Below, piece after piece: positions 1 through 5,071 of a DNA stretch of 12,120 nucleotides. The notes under the pieces were generated by a model. It was not told the origin of the DNA and searched no databases. It saw nothing but the letters and a program-made list of their open reading frames with translations. Both the position numbers and the translations under genes were made by a program. Source of the DNA: an uncultured Clostridia bacterium (GTDB lineage: Bacteria; Bacillota; Clostridia; Christensenellales; UBA3700); NCBI GenBank assembly GCA_947176115.1, contig CAMWPK010000024.1, positions 1 to 12,120 of the forward strand, in the 5' to 3' direction. Each line of letters begins with the position of its first letter. Within the stretch, counting starts at the first letter, position 1.

Positions 1-835
1 TAAGTATCGTATCTCCGACTTTGGTATCGCTGACGTTCTTGATACTTGCGCATAGATAACCTACGTCACCTGCCGAAAGGCTGTCCCTTGGTTGCATTTT
101 TGGCACAAATACGCCTACTTCCGTGACGTCAAACTCTTTTCCCGTGACGCACATTCTTATTCTGTCGCCCGCCTTAACTTCTCCGTCAAATACCCTTATA
201 AAAGATATTGCGCCCTTGTATGAATCGTAATAGGAATCAAAAATCAAGGCTTTGAAGGGCGCGTCTATATCTCCGCTGGGCGGTGGCAACAACTCTATTA
301 CTTGCTTGAGCACTTCATCTATGCCAATACACTCTTTTGCAGATATAAGCGGAGCATTTTGAGCGTCAAGACCTATGACGTCCTCTATCTCAGTCTTTAT
401 CTCGTCTGGTCTTGCCGACGGTAAATCTATCTTATTTATTACAGGGATTATCTCCAAATCATTGTCAAGCGCAAGGTAAACGTTGGTCAACGTCTGCGCC
501 TCTATGCCTTGCGACGCGTCAACAATGAGAATCGCGCCTTCGCACGCTTTGAGAGAACGCGATACCTCGTAAGTAAAGTCTACGTGTCCGGGGGTATCTA
601 TAAGATTAAAAGTATATTCTTCGCCATTGTAAGTATACTTCATAGTCACAGGAGTGAGCTTTATTGTAATACCTCTCTCCCTCTCGATATCCATACTGTC
701 AAGAAGTTGTTCTTTTGCGTCGCGCTTTGCTACAGTCTGCGTGACGTCCATAATACAGTCGGCAAGCGTACTTTTGCCGTGATCTATGTGAGCTACTATA
801 CAAAAATTTCTGATATTTGATTGATTTTTTGGCAT
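1..835 (-). CDS. lepA: Elongation factor 4 (LepA), N-terminal part, cut by window edge
   Basis: Ribosome-associated translational GTPase of the cytoplasm, known to act on stalled or mis-translocated ribosomes or in initiation. The reading frame opens at ATG 835 and stays open to the left edge (278 codons visible of a family length near 600). Seen directly: P-loop AHIDHGKST at residues 15-23, switch II DTPGH at 80-84, the NKID specificity motif at 134-137, then the start of domain 2 (KALIFDSYYDSYKG). The opening NFCIVAHIDHGKSTLAD separates LepA from TypA and EF-G. The start is set by GAGG five bases upstream of the ATG. After ERERGITIK the sequence reads LTPV, where I recall AQxV as usual, so switch I is slightly divergent. 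It has its own promoter (866-894) and is not in an operon with the plus-strand genes next to it. Confidence 0.96.
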   Translation of the reverse strand, partial: MPKNQSNIRNFCIVAHIDHGKSTLADCIMDVTQTVAKRDAKEQLLDSMDIERERGITIKLTPVTMKYTYNGEEYTFNLIDTPGHVDFTYEVSRSLKACEGAILIVDASQGIEAQTLTNVYLALDNDLEIIPVINKIDLPSARPDEIKTEIEDVIGLDAQNAPLISAKECIGIDEVLKQVIELLPPPSGDIDAPFKALIFDSYYDSYKGAISFIRVFDGEVKAGDRIRMCVTGKEFDVTEVGVFVPKMQPRDSLSAGDVGYLCASIKNVSDTKVGDTIL

Positions 836-865
836 AACTTCCTCAATCGAATTTTTTATAATAAT

Positions 866-894
866 ATTATATAAAAAAATATAGATTTTAGCAA
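866..894 (-). promoter_or_regulatory. Sigma-A-like promoter of lepA
   Basis: On the minus strand a perfect TATAAT -10 box (866-871) lies exactly 17 bases downstream of TTGCTA (889-894, four of six matches to TTGACA). Transcription would begin near 859 and leave a leader of about 24 bases before the lepA ATG at 835. The spacer is very AT-rich. This is pattern matching only. Confidence 0.7.
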
Positions 895-985
895 ATATAT
901 TTAGTATAATAATGTTGGTAGCGCTGACAATCGCAAATTGATAAGCAATCATATGCTAAAAAAGCTACAAAAACAATCATCAAGG

Positions 986-1020
986 CTCTTCGACTTCGTT
1001 TCACTTACGCTCTAAGCGAT
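986..1020. repeat. Degenerate copy of the REP-like dispersed repeat
   Basis: CTCTTCGACTTCG, then TTACGCTCTAAGCGAT, matches the 9999-10036 unit (CTCTTTGACTTCA, then TTACGCTCAGAG) with a few substitutions and a small indel. It sits in the gap upstream of the LUD gene. Its similarity to the better preserved cluster, rather than its own structure, is the reason for the call. Confidence 0.5.
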
Positions 1021-1090
1021 GCAGTTTTATGCGCTTGGAATTGAATAAGTAGTATTTAGCAAAGCCCAAGAGTAAAATATAGGAGAAGAT

Positions 1091-1702
1091 ATGAATACCG
1101 ACAACTTGCTCAACAACTTGACAAAAAGAGGTTTTAAGCCTTTCTTCTTTGACAATCGCAAAGAAGCAACCGACTTCTTGCTTAATCTTATACCACAAGA
1201 TGCAAGCGTGGGCATAGGCGGAAGTATGACGATAAAAGACCTTGGCGTAGATAAATTACTCTACGATAGAGGCAATACCGTGTATACTCATTCTGTTTTC
1301 ATTCCGCTCATAGACAACGAAAACGTATACCAACTCGCCGGCTCGGCAGATTGGTACTTATCTTCTACCAACGCTCTAAGCGAGGAAGGCGACTTCGTCA
1401 ATATCGACGGCACGGCAAATAGAATTTCTGCGCTGGCTTTCGGCGTGAAGAATATTATGTACATACTGGGTACGAACAAAATCACACCCGACCTTGCAAG
1501 CGCAATAGACAGAGCCCGCAACGTTGCCGCTCCGCCCAATGCGAGAAGAGTCAAAAGAAATACCCCTTGCGCAACGAGTGGAGAGTGCTGTATGTGCGAC
1601 AGCGACGAGTGTATCTGCAACGCTACTTTGATTTCTCATCACCCTACGAGATACCAAGAGAACGTATACGTAGTAATAATCAACGAAACTTTGGGATATT
1701 AG
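1091..1702 (+). CDS. LUD-domain (LutC/YkgG-like, former DUF162) protein
   Basis: A 203-residue protein of the LUD family, whose best known members are the lactate-utilisation subunits LutB and LutC. Stand-alone members like this one have no established reaction. Seen directly: the family core VGIGGSMTIKDLG (residues 40-52), the SADWYLSSTNALSEEG segment, the INRxA-like NRISALAFG stretch, and GTNKITPDLASAIDRARNVAAP leading into a C-terminal cysteine cluster with C160, C166, C167, C169, C174 and C176. The usual form of that tail has fewer cysteines, and metal or cluster binding there is inference. AGGAG lies five bases before the ATG. No lutA or lutB genes are nearby, so a lactate oxidase complex is unlikely. 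The stop is followed after eight bases by the phosphodiesterase ATG, so the two genes probably form an operon. Confidence 0.88.
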   Translation: MNTDNLLNNLTKRGFKPFFFDNRKEATDFLLNLIPQDASVGIGGSMTIKDLGVDKLLYDRGNTVYTHSVFIPLIDNENVYQLAGSADWYLSSTNALSEEGDFVNIDGTANRISALAFGVKNIMYILGTNKITPDLASAIDRARNVAAPPNARRVKRNTPCATSGECCMCDSDECICNATLISHHPTRYQENVYVVIINETLGY

Positions 1703-1705
1703 GAG
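1701..1705 (+). promoter_or_regulatory. Ribosome binding site that fixes the GDPD start
   Basis: AGGAG lies five bases upstream of ATG 1711 and just after the LUD stop codon. It shows that the phosphodiesterase starts here and not at the upstream in-frame ATG at 1567, which lies inside the LUD gene and has no ribosome binding site. Confidence 0.8.
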
Positions 1706-1710
1706 AATTT

Positions 1711-2478
1711 ATGAAAAAAGACACAAAATGGTTGATATCCACGCCTGTAGCGCACAGAGGACTTCACAACAACAAGGACTTACCCGAAAATTCATTGGGC
1801 GCTTTTGAAAATGCCATAAAACACGGCTACGGAATAGAATTTGACGTATGGCGTACGCTTGACGGTCAACTCATCGTGCATCACGACCCAAAGCTAATTC
1901 GCACTTGCTCAAGAAAAGAAAAAGTCACAAATATAAATTCGTCAAAGCTAGAAGATTATAAGTTGATGAACACAAACTACTCTATCCCTACCTTTAAGCA
2001 AACGCTGGATTTAGTTGACGTTCAAGTAGGACTTGTGATAGAAATCAAACCGACGAAACTTGTTGACGTAACTTGCTCGCAAATTTGGGATGTACTAAAA
2101 GACTATAAAGGAAATTACTGTATTGAATCTTTTGACCCATACGTCGTACGCTGGTGGGCGCAAAACCATCCGGAAATAATTCTCGGACAGCTCTGCGATT
2201 GGTATCCTTTCCATAGAATACTTGTCAAGAGAATGAAGCAATACCGCTTCGTAGACTTTTTGGCAACTTCTATCAAAAATTTGCCTAGCAAGTATTATCA
2301 GAAGATTTGCAAAGAAAATCCTGATATGCTCGTAATAGGATGGACTGTGCGTACTCAACAACAATTTGATTTAACTGTCAAAAACGTGGATAATATCATA
2401 TTCGAAACAAATGACAAAATCGACGGCTATATTGCCCCGCCTAATACGACAAACGACTTTTGCCATAGACAGTATTAA
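1711..2478 (+). CDS. Glycerophosphodiester phosphodiesterase family protein
   Basis: A 255-residue GDPD-fold enzyme that is expected to hydrolyse glycerophosphodiesters to glycerol 3-phosphate and an alcohol, with a divalent metal in the TIM-barrel active site. Seen directly: the catalytic HRG at residues 15-17, PENS at 25-28, the metal-binding EFD at 43-45, the second catalytic histidine in HHDP at 57-60, and EIK at 111-113 supplying another metal ligand. TVR near residue 210 fits the barrel's last strands, where the family has W-T. No signal peptide or membrane segment is seen, so a cytoplasmic enzyme such as UgpQ is the closest analogue. An in-frame extension to 1567 exists but overlaps the LUD gene and lacks conserved sequence. 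The two-gene unit ends in the hairpin at 2497-2538. The exact substrate cannot be told from the sequence. Confidence 0.9.
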   Translation: MKKDTKWLISTPVAHRGLHNNKDLPENSLGAFENAIKHGYGIEFDVWRTLDGQLIVHHDPKLIRTCSRKEKVTNINSSKLEDYKLMNTNYSIPTFKQTLDLVDVQVGLVIEIKPTKLVDVTCSQIWDVLKDYKGNYCIESFDPYVVRWWAQNHPEIILGQLCDWYPFHRILVKRMKQYRFVDFLATSIKNLPSKYYQKICKENPDMLVIGWTVRTQQQFDLTVKNVDNIIFETNDKIDGYIAPPNTTNDFCHRQY

Positions 2479-2496
2479 AATATAATTGATAAAATA

Positions 2497-2538
2497 AAAA
2501 GTGGCTGTCACTGCTTTATAACTGTTACAGCCACTTTT
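2497..2538. terminator. Bidirectional hairpin terminator between convergent genes
   Basis: A perfect 12-bp inverted repeat, AAAAGTGGCTGT (2497-2508) and ACAGCCACTTTT (2527-2538), encloses an 18-base loop. On the plus strand it follows the phosphodiesterase stop by 18 bases and ends in TTTTCTTATTGCTTTT. On the minus strand the stem ends in TTTTTATTTTAT, so it can also end transcripts from the small gene at 2569-2706. A small extra hairpin AGAGA/TCTCT lies at 2551-2564. Confidence 0.85.
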
Positions 2539-2568
2539 CTTATTGCTTTTAGAGAAAAATCTCTTTAA

Positions 2569-2706
2569 CTAGTCAAGGACTTTGATTATTTTATCCTTGA
2601 GCATCTTCTTGCCCTGTTCCATTATAGTGTTCTTCATCTTAGAAGTAGCTACAACGGCTGTTACCACGCCTGCGCCGAAGCCAAGCATTAATCCGGCTTT
2701 CAACAT
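2569..2706 (-). CDS. Small 45-residue protein of unknown function with a hydrophobic N-terminus
   Basis: I do not recognise this gene. The frame runs from ATG 2706 to TAG 2569 and is preceded by AAGGAGGTGA (2711-2720), the strongest ribosome binding site in the window, at good spacing. The protein begins MLKAGLMLGFGAGVVTAVVA, a glycine- and alanine-rich hydrophobic stretch of about 18 residues, followed by a lysine-rich amphipathic tail (TSKMKNTIMEQGKKMLKDKI). This layout, one membrane helix and a basic helix, resembles YtxH-like small envelope proteins of Firmicutes, but that is a loose analogy. It lies 99 bases downstream of iscU and could be on the isc transcript or be driven by a weak promoter near 2721-2749. 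It ends at the shared terminator. It is short enough to be missed by standard gene callers. Confidence 0.75.
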   Translation of the reverse strand: MLKAGLMLGFGAGVVTAVVATSKMKNTIMEQGKKMLKDKIIKVLD

Positions 2707-2720
2707 TTGTTCACCTCCTT

Positions 2721-2751
2721 GTTATAATTTCTCTTGCATAGTGTGTACACA
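2721..2751 (-). promoter_or_regulatory. Possible weak promoter with a 10-bp palindrome
   Basis: On the minus strand TATAAC (2721-2726) is 17 bases downstream of TGTACA (2744-2749, four of six matches). The -35 element lies inside the perfect palindrome TGTGTACACA (2742-2751), which could be an operator. This would give the small protein its own transcript. The boxes are weak and the palindrome is short enough to occur by chance. Confidence 0.3.
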
Positions 2752-2805
2752 AGGAAGATTTATAATACAATTTGAGGAATTTTGTCGGTGGTAAATTATG
2801 GCTTG

Positions 2806-3180
2806 TTATTTGCCGTTTTTCTTTTTATAGTCTTCAATAGCTTCTTTTATAGCCTCTTCTGCAAGTACGCTACAGTGTATCTTTTGAGGAGGAAGTCCTT
2901 CAAGTTCTTCAACTACTTTTGCATTGGTGAGATTCAAGGCTTCGTCGATAGTCATACCCTTGACCATTTCCGTAGCCGTCGAACTCGTAGCGATAGCCGC
3001 CGCGCACCCGAAAGTTCTGAACTTAGCGTCTACGATTTTGTCGTCCTTTATCTTAAGAGAGATTTCCATTATATCTCCGCAAGCGGCGTTGCCTACTTTA
3101 CCCACTCCGTCTGCATCCTCGATAAATCCCACGTTCTTGGGATTGGCAAATGCTTCTTTTACTTTATCATTGTACATCAT
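2806..3180 (-). CDS. iscU: Fe-S cluster assembly scaffold IscU/NifU-like
   Basis: Scaffold on which [2Fe-2S] clusters are built from sulfur handed over by the cysteine desulfurase encoded just upstream. It has 124 residues, the normal length for the family. Seen directly: the three ligand cysteines C34 (in GNAACGD), C59 (in TFGCAAA) and C103 (in KIHCSVL), the cluster-release aspartate D36, and H102 next to the third cysteine, matching the C-D-C-H-C set of IscU. The LPPQKIHCS form is typical of the Firmicutes and Epsilonproteobacteria NifU/IscU type, and no SufU-like insertion is evident. AGGAG lies five bases before the first of two consecutive ATGs, so the first is preferred. The gene follows iscS by ten bases. 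No strong terminator follows it. Confidence 0.96.
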   Translation of the reverse strand: MMYNDKVKEAFANPKNVGFIEDADGVGKVGNAACGDIMEISLKIKDDKIVDAKFRTFGCAAAIATSSTATEMVKGMTIDEALNLTNAKVVEELEGLPPQKIHCSVLAEEAIKEAIEDYKKKNGK

Positions 3181-3190
3181 ATATACTCCT

Positions 3191-4366
3191 TTATTTGTTG
3201 TAAAGCGGTGACATCTTTCTCAATACGTCTACCGTCTGAACTAATTTCTCTACTGTGTATTTTGCTTCTTCAAGCGTATTGTTTTTTCCAAAAGAAAACC
3301 TTATCGAGCCGTGCGCAACTTCAATAGGTACGCCTATCGACAAAAGCACGTATGACGGTTCAAGCGAACCCGACGAGCAAGCAGACCCGCTGGACACCGC
3401 TATACCTGCCATATCAAGGCGCATAAGTATCGATTCGCCCTCAATATACTTAAAGGAAAAGTTGGCGTTGGATGGCAACCTCTTGGAATTGTCCTTTGGT
3501 CCGTTGTAATATATATCGTCAATATTCGCAATCACTTCTTTGACAAAATAATCTCTTATCTCACTGATATGCGCGTTGTTCTTTGCCATATCTTCTACTG
3601 CAATCTCTATGGCCTTGCCCATACCTACGATTGCGGGAGTGTTGATAGTCGAGGCGCGAAGATTTCTCTCTTGCTCTCCGCCGTCCATAAATCTTTCTAT
3701 CTTCAAGCCGTTACGTTTATACAATACGCCAATTCCCTTTGGTCCATAGAACTTATGTCCGCTCATGGAAAGCAAGTCGATATTGTCTTTGACTACGTCT
3801 ATCGGTACGTTGCCGATGGCTTGCACAGCGTCGGTATGGAAGACGATACCCTTGCTCTTGGCGATTGCGCCTACCTCTTTGAAAGGTTGAATTGCGCCCA
3901 TTTCATTGTTGGCAGTCATTATGGTTATTAAAATTGTATCCTCTTTAATAGCATTTTGCAAATCGTCAAGATTTATTATACCTTCGTTATTGACCGGCAA
4001 ATACGTTATTTCAAAACCTTGCTTTTGCAAACTCTCGCAAGTTTTCATTACTGCAGGGTGTTCGATACAAGACGTGATTATATGCTTGCCCTTGTCTGCC
4101 TTAGCGTGAGCTATGCCCTTGATTGCCCAGTTGTCGCTCTCAGTACCACCAGAGGTAAAGTATATCTCGCTTGGCTTGGCGCCAATGGCTTTTGCTATCT
4201 TCGCCCTTGCTTCGTCAACGGCTTTGAGAGCTTGTCTACCCATAAAGTGTTGTGACGAGGCATTTCCGTATACTTGCCCAAAATACGGTAGCATCTCTTC
4301 AATTACTCTAGGGTCGGTATAAGTAGTAGCCGAATTATCCAAATAAATACATCTATCTTGTGACAT
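3191..4366 (-). CDS. iscS: Cysteine desulfurase (IscS/NifS type)
   Basis: PLP-dependent enzyme that converts L-cysteine to alanine and carries the released sulfur as a persulfide to IscU. It has 391 residues, normal for the group I NifS/IscS family. Seen directly: YLDNSATT at the N-terminus, TSGGTESDN (71-79), H103 in EHPA, which stacks on PLP, HTDAVQ (177-182), the PLP lysine K205 in SGHKFYGPKG, and the persulfide cysteine C330 within the SSGSACSSGS mobile loop, followed by the C-terminal domain (RFSFGKNNT). The ribosome binding site GAGGTG lies inside the last codons of iscR, and the iscR stop and this ATG are one base apart (TAATATG), so translation is probably coupled. The unit has no tRNA thiouridylase gene mnmA after iscU, which often follows in clostridia. 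Confidence 0.97.
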   Translation of the reverse strand: MSQDRCIYLDNSATTYTDPRVIEEMLPYFGQVYGNASSQHFMGRQALKAVDEARAKIAKAIGAKPSEIYFTSGGTESDNWAIKGIAHAKADKGKHIITSCIEHPAVMKTCESLQKQGFEITYLPVNNEGIINLDDLQNAIKEDTILITIMTANNEMGAIQPFKEVGAIAKSKGIVFHTDAVQAIGNVPIDVVKDNIDLLSMSGHKFYGPKGIGVLYKRNGLKIERFMDGGEQERNLRASTINTPAIVGMGKAIEIAVEDMAKNNAHISEIRDYFVKEVIANIDDIYYNGPKDNSKRLPSNANFSFKYIEGESILMRLDMAGIAVSSGSACSSGSLEPSYVLLSIGVPIEVAHGSIRFSFGKNNTLEEAKYTVEKLVQTVDVLRKMSPLYNK

Positions 4367-4367
4367 A

Positions 4368-4808
4368 TTACACCTCTTTTTTTATTAAACTTGCCAGGGA
4401 CATGCTATCCAAACAGTCGTTGATTGCCTCAAACAACTTATTCCAGACGTTGTAAGTCGAACAGTTGCACTTCCCCTCGCCTTCGCAAGGATTGCTAGAA
4501 CAACCGCACTTGCTGTCGCACTCGCCTGATAAGCAATCGATTATTACCAGTCCGTCCTCAAGCGCTCTTATTATTTCGCCCACCGATATATCCTCAGGCT
4601 CTTTTGCAAGAAAGTATCCGCCGTTGGCGCCTCGGTTGGCGCAGATAAGTCCCGCTTTTTTCAGCGTAGATATGAGTTGTTCAAGATACTTATCGCTCAC
4701 GCCTATGCTAGACGACATTAATGATAGGCTAATAACCCCCTCTCCGTGGTGGTCTGCCATATAGCACATAGCCTTTAACCCGTATCTAGCTTTTGAAGAT
4801 AATTTCAT
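4368..4808 (-). CDS. iscR: Rrf2-family Fe-S regulator IscR with an expanded cysteine cluster
   Basis: DNA-binding repressor that in its known relatives senses Fe-S supply by binding a [2Fe-2S] cluster. Residues 1-65 form the winged helix (MKLSSKARYGLKAM, GVSDKYLEQLISTLKKAGL, RGANGGYFLA), followed by the dimerisation helix and a cysteine-rich segment with C92, C97, C101, C103, C108, C114 and C116; C132 follows. Known IscR proteins use three cysteines and a histidine, so this loop carries extra ones. I chose ATG 4808 (146 residues) over the in-frame GTG 4814, because GAGGTGG sits five bases before the ATG and the protein then starts like other Rrf2 members. It is first in the operon, 1 bp from iscS. 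A palindrome over its transcription start suggests autoregulation. If the cysteines do not bind a cluster, it could still be a CymR-like regulator. Confidence 0.92.
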   Translation of the reverse strand: MKLSSKARYGLKAMCYMADHHGEGVISLSLMSSSIGVSDKYLEQLISTLKKAGLICANRGANGGYFLAKEPEDISVGEIIRALEDGLVIIDCLSGECDSKCGCSSNPCEGEGKCNCSTYNVWNKLFEAINDCLDSMSLASLIKKEV

Positions 4809-4810
4809 AT

Positions 4811-4817
4811 CCACCTC
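4811..4817 (-). promoter_or_regulatory. Ribosome binding site that fixes the iscR start
   Basis: GAGGTGG on the minus strand, with GAGG ending five bases before ATG 4808. The alternative GTG start at 4814 lies inside this site, so the ATG is the better start. Confidence 0.75.
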
Positions 4818-4834
4818 ATACCTTTAGCGGTATT

Positions 4835-4851
4835 CCTAGTAATTTACTAGG
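4835..4851. promoter_or_regulatory. 17-bp palindromic operator, probable IscR site
   Basis: CCTAGTAATTTACTAGG is a perfect inverted repeat of two 8-bp arms around one central base. The flanks extend it to an imperfect 25-bp element (AATACC on one side, GGAATA on the other), which resembles in size and spacing the type 1 IscR sites known from E. coli. It starts five bases downstream of the -10 box and covers the predicted transcription start near 4849, the expected place for a repressor to block iscR-iscS-iscU. That IscR binds it is inference. Confidence 0.7.
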
Positions 4852-4855
4852 TATT

Positions 4856-4884
4856 ATTTTACTCTATTGTTATTTGCTTGTCAA
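4856..4884 (-). promoter_or_regulatory. Strong sigma-A-like promoter of iscR-iscS-iscU
   Basis: On the minus strand a perfect TTGACA (4879-4884) is separated by 17 bases from TAAAAT (4856-4861, five of six). This is the best promoter match in the window. Initiation would fall near 4849, inside the palindrome, with about 40 bases of leader before iscR. Confidence 0.85.
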
Positions 4885-4980
4885 CGGTTTTTATACGGAT
4901 AAATTAAAATATAAAAGAAATATAATTTAACTATTAAATATAGCAAATTTTTCAGTTAAAGTATAAACTTAAAATAATAA

Positions 4981-5019
4981 AATTACGCCCAAAAGTTGTT
5001 ATAACAAATGGGCGCAATT
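4981..5019 (-). terminator. Hairpin terminator of glyA
   Basis: On the minus strand AATTGCGCCCA (5019-5009) pairs with TGGGCGTAATT (4991-4981) in an 11-bp stem with one mismatch, followed by the T-rich tail TTATTATTTT. The loop contains a further 12-base palindrome, TTGTTATAACAA (4996-5007), which can extend the structure. It lies about 50 bases past the glyA stop and separates glyA from the isc operon. Confidence 0.8.
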
Positions 5020-5041
5020 AATAAATATGGTCGAAATGACG

Positions 5042-5066
5042 TTGAGAACGTAAATGACGCTCTCAA
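5042..5066. repeat. Short hairpin just after the glyA stop
   Basis: TTGAGA (5042-5047) pairs with TCTCAA (5061-5066), and after one A/C mismatch CGT pairs with ACG around the five-base loop AAATG. The hairpin starts six bases past the glyA stop. It has no T-rich tail, so it is more likely an mRNA 3'-end stabiliser or a decayed repeat copy than a terminator. Confidence 0.45.
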
Positions 5067-5071
5067 TATAA

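Larger units (their letters stand above)
836..1090. other. Divergent intergenic region between lepA and the LUD gene
   Basis: This 255-base gap holds the lepA promoter on the minus strand and a degenerate copy of the dispersed repeat at 986-1020. On the plus strand there is a TATAAT at 905-910 and TAAAAT at 1073-1078, but neither has a convincing -35 box at the right distance, so the promoter of the LUD gene is not identified. AGGAG at 1081-1085 is the LUD ribosome binding site. I see no RNA gene or further coding sequence. Confidence 0.55.
4885..5071. other. AT-rich gap between glyA and the isc promoter
   Basis: After the glyA stop there is a small hairpin (5042-5066), then the glyA terminator (4981-5019), then about 95 very AT-rich bases with no open frame, no RNA gene and no repeat that I can support. 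The fragment GTCGAAATGAC at 5030-5040 recalls the dispersed repeat core. Confidence 0.5.

Noticed and set aside
509..820. 103-codon plus-strand open frame
   Set aside because: Antisense to the lepA GTPase domain, whose P-loop, DTPGH and NKID motifs are all intact on the minus strand.
1567..1710. Longer N-terminus for the phosphodiesterase
   Set aside because: The extension overlaps the LUD cysteine cluster in another frame, lacks a ribosome binding site and precedes the AGGAG-ATG at 1701-1713 where the family's sequence begins.
2782..3327. 181-codon plus-strand open frame
   Set aside because: Antisense to iscU and the end of iscS, which carry all catalytic motifs; no ribosome binding site and low-complexity aromatic-rich translation.
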